From Candidatus Methanoperedens sp. (GTDB lineage Archaea; Halobacteriota; Methanosarcinia; Methanosarcinales; Methanoperedenaceae): a stretch of DNA of 6,155 bases. The translations under genes were made by a program, and so were the position numbers. The stretch spans positions 1 to 6,155 of the forward strand of contig JAHFCV010000142.1 of assembly GCA_023249275.1 (NCBI GenBank), in the 5' to 3' direction. Each line of letters begins with the position of its first letter. Within the stretch, counting starts at the first letter, position 1. The notes below the pieces were generated by a model that saw only the letters and a program-made list of their open reading frames with translations, was not told where the DNA came from and searched no databases. Shown here in pieces: positions 1 to 5,223 of the stretch.

Positions 1-448
1 ATATCTCTTGTTCGAAGAAGCGCCGAAGATCTGCCTTCTGTTTTTCCTCAAGGTCGCTGAAACTATTGATGTGGATGCCTTTGTTTCTGAGCTTTGGCAG
101 GAGTTCATACCAGCAGCGCTCATGGTCTGCTATAAGTGGAATTAACTCTTTGCGGATTGATTCTATCTGTTCCGGAGGCGACATCCTGTCAGGGCGTGCT
201 TTGACCACTCCTGTGGCGAGTTGGCGCCGCAGGGATGAAACCCTGACCATGAAGAACTCATCGATGTTGCTTCCGCAAATAGCCAGAAACTTCACTCTTT
301 CCAGGAGAGGCTGGCGCTCATCCATTGCCTCCTCGAGTATCCGCCGGTTGAATTTGAGCCAGCTTAGCTCACTGTTGATGAAGTTTTCAGGATGATCAAG
401 AGATACGCTTTCTTCGGTACGGATCGTTGTCGGTTGTTCCATATCCAT
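1..448 (-). CDS. ppk1: Polyphosphate kinase 1, N-terminal part (cut by window edge)
   Basis: PPK1 reversibly transfers the gamma phosphate of ATP onto polyphosphate. The frame is open from an ATG at 446-448 to base 1, giving 149 codons of a protein that is usually about 700 residues. The N-terminal PPK domain is clear: FINSELSWLKFNRRILEEA at residues 23-41, then PLLERVKFLAI and SNIDEFFMVRV at about 47-70. Asn61 in SNIDEF aligns with the ATP-contacting Asn45 of E. coli PPK1. The start is supported by AGGAA about 9 nt upstream; a second Met two codons later lies too far from it. The gene follows the 165-aa unknown gene by 56 bp on the same strand and may be cotranscribed with it. Catalytic histidines are outside the window, so whether the enzyme is intact cannot be judged. 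The PstS homologue in the same window fits a role in phosphate storage (inference). Confidence 0.93.
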   Translation of the reverse strand, partial: MDMEQPTTIRTEESVSLDHPENFINSELSWLKFNRRILEEAMDERQPLLERVKFLAICGSNIDEFFMVRVSSLRRQLATGVVKARPDRMSPPEQIESIRKELIPLIADHERCWYELLPKLRNKGIHINSFSDLEEKQKADLRRFFEQEI

Positions 449-504
449 TATACAAGTTTCCTGTTAAAATCAGTAGAATATTGATTATTCTGAAGAGATA
501 TGCA

Positions 505-1002
505 TCAGGCGCACGCACCCAGGATATCTGCTGCGCTTTGTGTCCCGGATTCATACTCTTCTCTTACAGACTCTTCTGAGGGCTCAAATAATTCGGAAAG
601 CCATTTTTTACCATTATCCTGAAAAAGTATGGGAATCCTCGATTCCATCGGTTTAAGCTTGTTTAATAACTGTGGAACGGTCTCGCATTCAATCAGCAAC
701 TGGCAGAAGGGGTGCTCCGGATATGATACGCTGACCGCCTTAAGATAGACTAAAGGATCGCCGCTGTTCTCAATGAACCTGCACATCATCTTAATGGGAG
801 TGCAATCCATAATTGGCGCTTTTTTGCCATTATCTCCATCGCTTTCCATTATTCTTACAAAGTCGTCCCAGCAGCTACCCTTCTCCCTTTTTTTAAACCT
901 CTCTTCGATGAGTAATATGTCTCTTTTGCGAATCTCTTGAATGAGCTTCAGATCTTTCCTGTGTATCTCTGCTCTTAGCAGCTCGATATTATCGAATTTC
1001 AT
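505..1002 (-). CDS. Hypothetical protein, 165 aa, upstream of ppk1
   Basis: I do not recognise the family. An ATG at 1015-1017 in the same frame would add five residues, but that reading runs through a GGAGG (1011-1015) placed 8 nt before the ATG at 1000-1002, so the inner start is preferred. The first 45 or so residues are very rich in charged residues (IHRKDLKLIQEIRKRDILLIEERFKKRE) and should form a long helix or coiled coil. The rest looks like a soluble mixed globular domain with four scattered cysteines and a FIENSGDPLVYLKAV segment. There is no signal peptide or membrane segment. The C-terminus is acidic, ending in ADILGACA. A TATA-like box sits at 1047-1058. Position directly before ppk1 hints at a link to phosphate or polyphosphate metabolism, but nothing in the sequence proves it. 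Confidence 0.8.
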   Translation of the reverse strand: MKFDNIELLRAEIHRKDLKLIQEIRKRDILLIEERFKKREKGSCWDDFVRIMESDGDNGKKAPIMDCTPIKMMCRFIENSGDPLVYLKAVSVSYPEHPFCQLLIECETVPQLLNKLKPMESRIPILFQDNGKKWLSELFEPSEESVREEYESGTQSAADILGACA

Positions 1003-1058
1003 TATAGACGCCTCCATTCCAATTCGTTTATTTCGGTACGCGGTTCATATATTATATC
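1003..1058 (-). promoter_or_regulatory. Candidate TATA promoter and Shine-Dalgarno of the 165-aa gene
   Basis: Read on the minus strand, an AT-only stretch (GATATAATATAT, 1047-1058) preceded by purines resembles an archaeal BRE/TATA box. It lies about 45-55 nt before the ATG at 1002, which would place transcription start near 1020-1025 and leave a short leader carrying GGAGG at 1011-1015. Inferred from spacing only. Confidence 0.45.
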
Positions 1059-1134
1059 TTTCATTTTGCAGGGTGAAAAACAACTGACTGCGAAGTATTT
1101 TGAAATCTTATGAAATATACCTTATCTCAATAAT

Positions 1135-1152
1135 CTATATAGGACTATATAG
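1135..1152. promoter_or_regulatory. Phased double CTATATAG motif, site 1
   Basis: Two exact CTATATAG octamers at 1135-1142 and 1145-1152 are offset by 10 bp, one helical turn. The same arrangement, more or less degenerate, recurs at 2005-2022, 4800-4817, 5045-5062 and 5230-5247. Each octamer is itself palindromic, so strand cannot be decided. Here the motif sits between the decayed reading frames at 1184-1932 and the promoter of the 165-aa gene, with no gene starting at the usual distance on either side. Confidence 0.4.
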
Positions 1153-1183
1153 AAAAAAAGTAGATTTGGTTCACTTTTTTCTT

Positions 1184-1425
1184 TTAATTTAATTCGATTA
1201 ACCTTTCCGAGTAATAACAATCTTCTTCCGTCTTTGTGATAATCAAAGCCACCCCCGATTTGCCTGCGCATTCACCTCGTCCAGCACCAGGAGCGCACCC
1301 GATTCTCCGGTCCCGATGATGAACGTTTATTGCAGTTTTGGGGTTTCTATGAAAAAGTCGTTCAATTTTCTCTGCATCATGGAACTCCTGCATACCTTGA
1401 AACCCATGTTTGCCCAATGCTTCCC
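1184..1425 (-). pseudogene. Decayed remnant, probably C-terminal half of a Mth938/DUF498-type protein
   Basis: Two minus-strand frames together read like the end of a Mth938-like (DUF498) protein. The first frame reads FFIETPKLQ, a stop (1327-1329), then TFIIGTGESGALLVLDEV and NAQANRG. The neighbouring frame continues VALIITKTEEDCYYSERLIE to a stop at 1184-1186. The IIGTG-x-SG segment, then the 'T-x-EA..YNEL'-like segment, follow the order known for that family. Joining them needs one extra G in the CGGGGG run near 1250-1256 and removal of the in-frame TAA, so the copy carries at least a frameshift and a nonsense change. The N-terminal half is missing and the remnant abuts the PAS fragment upstream. 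Family assignment comes from memory of the motif and is tentative; that the region is degenerate is better supported. Confidence 0.45.
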
Positions 1426-1932
1426 AAAAAAAAATTCATGTTCCATCTTTTTTCGGTCAAGAATATCATAAAAGACAAAAATCATACCTATTATCTTATG
1501 CCGGTCATCAAGAACAGGAGTGCCAATTATATCAACCGGAATCTCCATCCCATACCTGTTATGGAGGGCTGCGTGTTCAGAAAGGCCAAAAAATGCGCCT
1601 TCCCGCCAAACTTTTATCACAGGATTTTCTGCTTCTCTGCCTGTTTTGTCATTGATTATGTTAAAAATCACTTTCAATGGTTTTCCGACCGAATCATTCT
1701 TGCTCCACCCCGTTAAAGCCTCAGCAAAGGGGTTTATAAGTTTGATAATCCCTTTTTCATCCGTGGCAATAACTGCATCCCCTATGTTATTTAGTACGGC
1801 AGCCTGCCATTTTTCGCTTTCTCTTAATTTTCTTTCCATTATTGAAGAATAGCCATAACCTCTAAGCCTGTTCTGGCTGTCCCTGGCAATGACCATCTCA
1901 TCATTCACAACGAGTATTTTTGTTTCTGCCAT
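1327..1932 (-). CDS. Truncated REC-PAS sensor protein, likely non-functional remnant
   Basis: The 201-aa frame begins like a response-regulator receiver domain (ILVVNDEMVIARDSQNRLRGYGY, residues 6-28), with the acidic pair ND/E normal for a REC start. It then jumps straight to a PAS linker (MERKLRESEKWQAAVLNNIG, 32-51), so about 90 REC residues including the phospho-acceptor Asp are absent. One PAS/PAC domain follows (about 41-162: GDAVIATDEKGIIKLINP, ending IIGMIFVFYDILDRKKME). No histidine kinase domain follows; the frame crosses a nine-base homopolymer (T9 in minus sense, 1426-1434) and reads through unrelated residues to a stop at 1327. The start is the ATG at 1930-1932, with GGTGG 9 nt upstream; a TTG at 1939-1941 almost touches that site. 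In related archaea REC-PAS-kinase proteins are common, so this is probably a deletion derivative. An isolated PAS protein that still binds a ligand remains possible. Confidence 0.6.
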   Translation of the reverse strand: MAETKILVVNDEMVIARDSQNRLRGYGYSSIMERKLRESEKWQAAVLNNIGDAVIATDEKGIIKLINPFAEALTGWSKNDSVGKPLKVIFNIINDKTGREAENPVIKVWREGAFFGLSEHAALHNRYGMEIPVDIIGTPVLDDRHKIIGMIFVFYDILDRKKMEHEFFFGKHWANMGFKVCRSSMMQRKLNDFFIETPKLQ

Positions 1933-1984
1933 GATAATCAACCACCTGTTTTTACTGGCAAATATAAATGATGATATTCATGAT

Positions 1985-2022
1985 TAAATATATAATCGAC
2001 ATAGAATATATAATCTATATAG
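1985..2022 (-). promoter_or_regulatory. AT-rich promoter region of the REC-PAS gene, with phased double box (site 2)
   Basis: Upstream of the ATG at 1932 lie ATTATATATTTAA (minus sense, about 1984-1996), well placed for a TATA box 50-65 nt before the start, and further up an exact CTATATAG at 2015-2022. A degenerate partner (AATATATA, 2005-2012) is offset by 10 bp, as at the other sites in the window. Minus-sense CTATATAGATTAT here is also found at site 1 near 1130-1142. Functional role is inferred. Confidence 0.4.
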
Positions 2023-2053
2023 ATTTTCAGGTTATTGGATTCATCTACCCGGC

Positions 2054-2800
2054 TCACAGGAGAAATTTGGTTAACACAAACATCATATCGCCATAGAATA
2101 CCGCCGTGAAAAATCCCAGGGTTATGGAAATCATAAACGGCATGCCAGGGGTCACCCATATCTCATCTTCAATTAAGCCCTTTTCTGACAGGGCTTTAAG
2201 CTCCCTGATTGTTTTCTCATTAATTTCTACACCGCCCAGCCTGAAACGGGATTGAACCCTGCCGTTTACTACTTCAAAAGCTTGAACCAACCGGATATGT
2301 TTATTGGCAAGCTCTGAAATTTTGGTTTTATAACCCATGAAAATATATAAGGGATTATCAATATGCCAGCCCATTTTCGTTAAATTAAATACAGCCAGCC
2401 CGATAGGAACAATAATCGTCAGCAGGGCTGCATTGCCAAATACGCTGAGGGCGAAAAGATCAACGAGAGGCTTATTCAATGGAAGAGCATAGCCGAAAGC
2501 CTGGAAACCCGGATAGGCAGGAAGGATTATCGACAGGACGATAAGTGATTTAGCGTCCGCCCCACCGAATGCGCCGATTTTAAACGGGATATACACAATT
2601 ATGAATATGAATCCTGCTGAGATGAATAAGGTAAGGAGATATGATATGCCGTAGTTTGAGACATCATAAAGGATAAAAAAGATGCTGCCTGCGAGCATTA
2701 TCAACCATACATCGTTGGTTACGCTGCGCTTTTTGATATCCGAATAACATGCGTAAAGCAAAAACGGCGCGCAGAATAAAATCTTTAAAATTTCGAGCAT
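2054..2800 (-). CDS. Archaeal prepilin peptidase, A24 family
   Basis: This is a membrane aspartic protease of the TadA/PibD/FlaK/EppA type, which cleaves class III signal peptides of archaeal pilins, archaellins and some binding proteins at the cytoplasmic face of the membrane. The first catalytic Asp is D21 in YSDIKKR after the first membrane segment. The second is D82 in the GxHyD motif FGGAD-AK (78-84). Hydrophobic segments lie at about 3-20, 32-46, 52-72, 84-105, 110-138 and 222-247. The C-terminal part (WVTPGMPFMISITLGFF) matches the extra domain found in archaeal members. The soluble loop at about 145-215 is charged. The likely substrate in this window is the pilin-like PstS at 3529-4647 (inference). 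The gene starts 24 bp after the stop of the zinc-ribbon gene on the same strand, so the two are probably cotranscribed. Its ribosome binding site is weak (TGGAAT). Confidence 0.9.
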   Translation of the reverse strand: MLEILKILFCAPFLLYACYSDIKKRSVTNDVWLIMLAGSIFFILYDVSNYGISYLLTLFISAGFIFIIVYIPFKIGAFGGADAKSLIVLSIILPAYPGFQAFGYALPLNKPLVDLFALSVFGNAALLTIIVPIGLAVFNLTKMGWHIDNPLYIFMGYKTKISELANKHIRLVQAFEVVNGRVQSRFRLGGVEINEKTIRELKALSEKGLIEDEIWVTPGMPFMISITLGFFTAVFYGDMMFVLTKFLL

Positions 2801-2824
2801 TATCTATTCCATCAGGTTTCTTCT

Positions 2825-2995
2825 CTAACAACTTCTCAACGCAATTTCCCTGTGCTGCACTACCCTTGTTTTGGGTGTTTCAAATTCGGCTCTGCATGAC
2901 CAGCATCTGTATTTTTTTGTGGATTTGGAGCGGATGGATAGGCTCAGGCTGTTGCATTCAGGGCAGAGTTTGCGTAACCGTTCTTCTTTGGTCAT
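2825..2995 (-). CDS. Small zinc-ribbon protein, 56 aa
   Basis: A 56-codon frame from ATG 2993-2995 to TAG 2825-2827 encodes two CxxC knuckles: CPEC at residues 11-14 and CWSC at 31-34, separated by 16 residues rich in Ser, Lys and Arg. This is a treble-clef or rubredoxin-like zinc ribbon, and the residues around it are basic, which suggests nucleic-acid binding. Specific function is unknown. An in-frame TAA lies two codons upstream, so the ATG is the earliest possible start, and it has no Shine-Dalgarno. That ATG sits inside the terminal inverted repeat of the element at 2991-3193, so the element's arrival may have replaced the original 5' end or supplied the present start. The prepilin peptidase follows 24 bp downstream. 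Confidence 0.65.
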   Translation of the reverse strand: MTKEERLRKLCPECNSLSLSIRSKSTKKYRCWSCRAEFETPKTRVVQHREIALRSC

Positions 2996-3193
2996 CGGTT
3001 AAGGAATTTGATAGGCTCGATCCGTATCGTTATTCAAAGATTCAATGATTTTCTATATTTCAAAAATTTAGTTTAAATAGAACACGGATGACACGGATCA
3101 GACGGATATTCACGGATAATTAAATCCGTGCGCATCTGTGTCATCCGTGCTAATCCGTGTTCCTATCCCAAGATTTATCTCTTAACCGATGAC
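2991..3193 (+). repeat. MITE-like element, copy 1 (13-bp terminal inverted repeats, ACGGAT palindrome)
   Basis: The element is bounded by GTCATCGGTTAAG (2991-3003) and its exact reverse complement CTTAACCGATGAC (3181-3193). It holds an AT-rich left spacer of about 75 bp and a long imperfect palindrome (3080-3162) built of roughly four CACGGAT-type units facing four ATCCGTG-type units. A second copy with the same ends, nearly the same length (203 against 201 bp) and inverted orientation lies at 5330-5530. The two share a 24-base identical stretch (3075-3098 against the complement of 5423-5446). There is no coding capacity for a transposase and no obvious target duplication. CACGGAT palindromes are widespread in archaeal and bacterial genomes; the terminal repeats are what make these look mobile. 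Confidence 0.7.
3080..3162. repeat. Imperfect palindrome of CACGGAT units, copy 1
   Basis: The left arm carries GAACACGGAT, then ACACGGAT, GACGGAT and CACGGAT; the right arm carries TCCGTG, ATCTGTG, ATCCGTG and ATCCGTGTTC. It would fold as a long stem with a short AT-rich loop near 3118-3124, in DNA or RNA. It is the core of the element at 2991-3193. Confidence 0.85.
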
Positions 3194-3245
3194 GCATGAA
3201 CCGTTCTTTCAGTTTCATGATTTTTCCGGAGGCGCTTTTGGTCTT

Positions 3246-3440
3246 TCAGTCGAACGGATTTATTTTTTTCACAGGAACCCTTGATATAATCTTGTTTTCA
3301 GGGACCCTGTCCCACCTGTTAAAACTGCTTATGTACAACATATCCTCACTACGGCTCCTTTCGATAAACTGGACATCTCCTTCCCTGATTTCACCTGATT
3401 TGAGTTTGAATTTTACTATGTCTCCTGTAGTATATTCCAT
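3246..3440 (-). CDS. Small hypothetical protein, 64 aa, probably a small beta barrel
   Basis: The protein has alternating hydrophobic and charged residues (GDIVKFKLKSGEIREGDVQFIE, 6-27, then DRVPENKIISRVPVKKINPF) typical of a small SH3-, KOW- or LSm-like beta barrel; there are no cysteines, signal peptide or membrane segment. The start is supported by GGTGG at 3445-3449, only 4 nt before the ATG, which is tight. It lies downstream of the pstS terminator, so expression may depend on read-through or a weak local promoter. Its 3' end is about 50 bp from the MITE-like element. I do not recognise a specific family. Confidence 0.7.
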   Translation of the reverse strand: MEYTTGDIVKFKLKSGEIREGDVQFIERSRSEDMLYISSFNRWDRVPENKIISRVPVKKINPFD

Positions 3441-3479
3441 AAATCCACCGGTATTTTTTTTGTTTGATGGCTGCGCTGG

Positions 3480-3514
3480 AAAAAAAAGAGATTATGAGGA
3501 TTGCTCCTCATAAT
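3480..3514 (-). terminator. Hairpin plus T-tract terminator after pstS
   Basis: A perfect 10-bp stem (ATTATGAGGA at 3491-3500, TCCTCATAAT at 3505-3514) with a 4-nt loop begins 14 bp after the PstS stop. In minus sense it is followed by CTC and eight T residues (3480-3487). Archaeal termination depends mainly on T-tracts, so the T8 may matter as much as the stem. Confidence 0.75.
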
Positions 3515-3528
3515 TGATGTTTATTTAT

Positions 3529-4647
3529 TTAAACGCTGAAGAATCCTGTGTTCTGTACGATCTTCTGTCCTGCTGCGCCTGTTATCCAGTCAAGGTACGC
3601 TTTGACTGCGCCTGTGGGTATGCCCTGGCTGTAGTAGAACAGGTCTCGTGCAAGTCCTTTGCTGCCGCTGACAGCCTTGCTTTCCGTATCGTACTTTCCA
3701 TCTACGCCCTTGGTTTCCTTGCTGGCGATTCCGTTAGCGGTGCCATTCATCTTTCCTGGGATTACCTTATCGTTGCCATTAGCTCCGCCCTTTGCAAAGC
3801 CGACATCAACGAAGCCGATGCGACCTTTGTTAGCTTCGGCTGTTTTGGCTGCAACATAGTCTCTTATTCCCTGGTTGCCCTGCTTGGGTGTTGCGAGAAC
3901 ATCGCTTGTGAGCTGTTTGGTTGTGCTATCTTTCTTACCGAGCCAGTCAGCAAAAGTTTCCTCTGTGCCTGATGGGTCTTCGCGCTGGACTGATTCCAGA
4001 TTGACAGTACCATAAGTTCCTGCTCCGGCTAAATATAGAGCTTTTAAATCCGCGTAGGTTATATTAAATTCGGTTGGGATTGTGGTGCTCCATCCAGTTG
4101 TACCATTTGCCAGGACGTTTATGCCTGTAGCTGGTACTTTGGTGTCGTTATATAGAGTTCCAGCGATGACGATCATGCCCGTTCCAATCTTGGTTTCCCA
4201 GATTGTGGCGTCAGCTCCTGCATCCTGGATGATAGCCACTCCTCTGCCGGGCACGGTTACACCATCTGTTACTGTTTCTGTAGTCGGCCAGATTGCCGAG
4301 CTTGCACCTATGTCAACCGTTTTGGTATAAACATACATTCTGCCTTCGGTTGAGCCGCCGCCTGAGACTTTCATATCCACAGCAGGGTACTTTTTCATGA
4401 AAGCTTCTGCCCCAGCCTGGCTTATGGGTAACACAGTGCTGCTGCCCTTGGTTACAATCGTTCCCATTACGCTTGTATCTTTGTTCCCTGTCTGATCCAG
4501 TGCATTCTTCTGCGAGGTCTGGGTTATTATGCCCACGCCTGCTGCCGCCACTGCCGCAACCACGATTAATATTAGCGTGGCTATCGCAGGGGAGACGGCT
4601 TTAACGTCCCGCAGGAATGCTTTTATTCCTTTAGTATTTTTTTCCAT
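3529..4647 (-). CDS. pstS: PstS-type phosphate-binding protein with an archaeal pilin N-terminus
   Basis: This is the extracellular substrate-binding component of a phosphate ABC importer, 372 aa. The N-terminus is not a lipoprotein signal but an archaeal type IV pilin one: a basic stretch, then DVKA-VSPAIATLILIVV (14-30) with a hydrophobic segment to about residue 41. The expected prepilin-peptidase cut is between Ala17 and Val18. The periplasmic-binding fold follows with PstS signatures: GSSTVLPI (68-75), SGGGSTEG (95-102), DIGASSAIWPT (112-122), REDPSGTEETF (222-232, the R-x3-SGT phosphate contact), GRIGFVDVGFA, and GIPTGAVKAYLDWI near the C-terminus. The start has GGAGGA about 7 nt upstream. 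No pstC, pstA, pstB or phoU is within the window, so the permease must be elsewhere. Retaining the pilin helix would anchor or polymerise the protein at the surface (inference, by analogy with pilin-type binding proteins of Sulfolobus). Binding of another oxyanion is not excluded. Confidence 0.9.
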   Translation of the reverse strand: MEKNTKGIKAFLRDVKAVSPAIATLILIVVAAVAAAGVGIITQTSQKNALDQTGNKDTSVMGTIVTKGSSTVLPISQAGAEAFMKKYPAVDMKVSGGGSTEGRMYVYTKTVDIGASSAIWPTTETVTDGVTVPGRGVAIIQDAGADATIWETKIGTGMIVIAGTLYNDTKVPATGINVLANGTTGWSTTIPTEFNITYADLKALYLAGAGTYGTVNLESVQREDPSGTEETFADWLGKKDSTTKQLTSDVLATPKQGNQGIRDYVAAKTAEANKGRIGFVDVGFAKGGANGNDKVIPGKMNGTANGIASKETKGVDGKYDTESKAVSGSKGLARDLFYYSQGIPTGAVKAYLDWITGAAGQKIVQNTGFFSV

Positions 4648-4741
4648 GTTCTATCCTCCAATTTTTTTGGTTTGGTGATGCCCACCGGCATTGCCCTTGT
4701 ATTATCATCTATCTTCAAATCGAAGTTTGGCGGACACGGGT
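4648..4741 (-). promoter_or_regulatory. 5' region of pstS
   Basis: GGAGGA lies about 7 nt before the pstS ATG. An AT-rich GATAATACA (minus sense, about 4697-4706) is at a plausible TATA distance of 50-60 nt from the start. No clear inverted-repeat operator is seen here. The divergent hairpin units begin just beyond. Confidence 0.35.
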
Positions 4742-4797
4742 TTATAGCATCACCAGATTACCTTAATTTCATAAACTATTTTAGTTAAACCCTCATA

Positions 4798-4817
4798 AAC
4801 TATATAGAGTCATATAG
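4798..4817 (+). promoter_or_regulatory. Double TATA-like box of unit A (site 3)
   Basis: CTATATAG at 4800-4807 with a degenerate partner TCATATAG at 4810-4817, offset by 10 bp. The box ends about 20-30 bp before hairpin 1 at 4835, the distance expected between an archaeal TATA box and the transcription start. ACTATA/TATAGT also makes an inverted repeat across the site, so an operator is an alternative. Confidence 0.5.
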
Positions 4818-4828
4818 TCTATTTTTAT

Positions 4829-4962
4829 CAGAAAATGAAACCGGCGCCCTCTGGTTGGAGACAATGGGTACTGAGAGGGGTTATGGGCGCCGTTTCATAA
4901 TCGATGAAGCCCTTGTATCGAGGTAAAAAAGTAAGATGTCTTAAGGGCTTCATATTCCTCCT
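4829..4962 (+). ncRNA. Putative structured small RNA, copy A
   Basis: Hairpin 1 pairs ATGAAACCGGCGCCC (4835-4849) with GGGCGCCGTTTCAT (4885-4898), leaving one bulged C. Hairpin 2 pairs 11 bp perfectly (4904-4914 with 4943-4953), continued after a bulge by GTATC (4915-4919) with GATGT (4935-4939). A CCTCCT follows at 4957-4962, possibly a single-stranded tail complementary to Shine-Dalgarno sequences such as GGAGGA before pstS. Start is inferred from the TATA-like box; the end is uncertain, as no T-tract follows. It is divergent from pstS. It lacks recognisable C/D or H/ACA boxes. An alternative is a 21-codon reading frame starting at the ATG at 4835. Confidence 0.5.
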
Positions 4963-5042
4963 ACGGGTTGTGATTTAGCGGCATGATCCTTATACCGCCA
5001 GATTACTCTAATTCCATAAACTATTTCAGGCTAATCTTCATA

Positions 5043-5065
5043 GACTATATAGAGTCCTATAGTCT
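5043..5065 (+). promoter_or_regulatory. Double TATA-like box of unit B (site 4)
   Basis: CTATATAG at 5045-5052 and TCCTATAG at 5055-5062 are offset by 10 bp; GACTATA (5043-5049) and TATAGTC (5058-5064) also form an inverted repeat. Hairpin 1 of copy B begins at 5084, about 30-40 bp downstream. Confidence 0.5.
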
Positions 5066-5077
5066 ATTTTTATTTTT

Positions 5078-5186
5078 CAGAAGATGGAACCGGCGCCCCA
5101 TGATAGGACAGGAATGGGGGCGCCGTTTCATGGTCATGAAGCCCTGTATAGAGGAAAAAAAGTACGATATGTGTAGGGCTTCATGA
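5078..5186 (+). ncRNA. Putative structured small RNA, copy B
   Basis: Hairpin 1 pairs 5084-5101 with 5114-5131, including one G-U pair at the position where copy A has A-U, and keeps the bulged C found in copy A. Hairpin 2 is a perfect 12-bp stem (5134-5145 with 5175-5186), extended by GTATA (5146-5150) with TATGT (5168-5172). The last pair of that inner helix is A-U here and C-G in copy A, a compensatory change. The loop core GAGG-AAAAAAGTA is conserved. A 30-codon frame from the ATG at 5084 is an alternative reading. Ends are estimates. Confidence 0.5.
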
Positions 5187-5223
5187 ACCATTGAACATCC
5201 GGCAGGATAATAAAAACTGCTCC

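Larger units (their letters stand above)
4742..5186 (+). repeat. Tandem imperfect duplication of a promoter-plus-hairpins unit
   Basis: Two units (about 4742-4953 and 4990-5186) align along most of their length: CCAGATTAC, TAATT-CATAAACTATTT, then ACTATATAGAGTC-TATAGTCTATTTTTA, a hairpin around CCGGCGCCC/GGGCGCCGTTTCAT, and a second hairpin with arms ATGAAGCCCT/AGGGCTTCAT enclosing GAGG-AAAAAAGTA. The stems and the double TATA-like box are best kept, while hairpin 1's loop and the linkers diverge. This points to an old duplication maintained for function. Confidence 0.8.

Noticed and set aside
66..395. Plus-strand frame of 109 codons
   Set aside because: It is antisense to the clearly recognisable ppk1 N-terminus.
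475..491. AGAATA-TTGAT-TATTCT inverted repeat between the 165-aa gene and ppk1
   Set aside because: Only 6 bp per arm, all but AT; likely chance in an AT-rich spacer, with no second copy nearby.
1330..1852. Plus-strand frames opposite the PAS region
   Set aside because: They overlap the PAS domain in antisense and show no domain features.
1938..2159. Minus-strand frame of 73 codons overlapping the prepilin peptidase 3' end
   Set aside because: It is out of frame with the peptidase, lacks a ribosome binding site and reads through the promoter region of the next gene.
3514..3972. Plus-strand frame of 152 codons over pstS
   Set aside because: It is antisense to a well-conserved PstS, has odd Cys-rich composition and no family resemblance.
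4829..5186. Hairpin units as H/ACA or C/D box guide RNAs
   Set aside because: No ACA box or internal pseudouridylation pocket, and no matched C (RUGAUGA) and D (CUGA) boxes.
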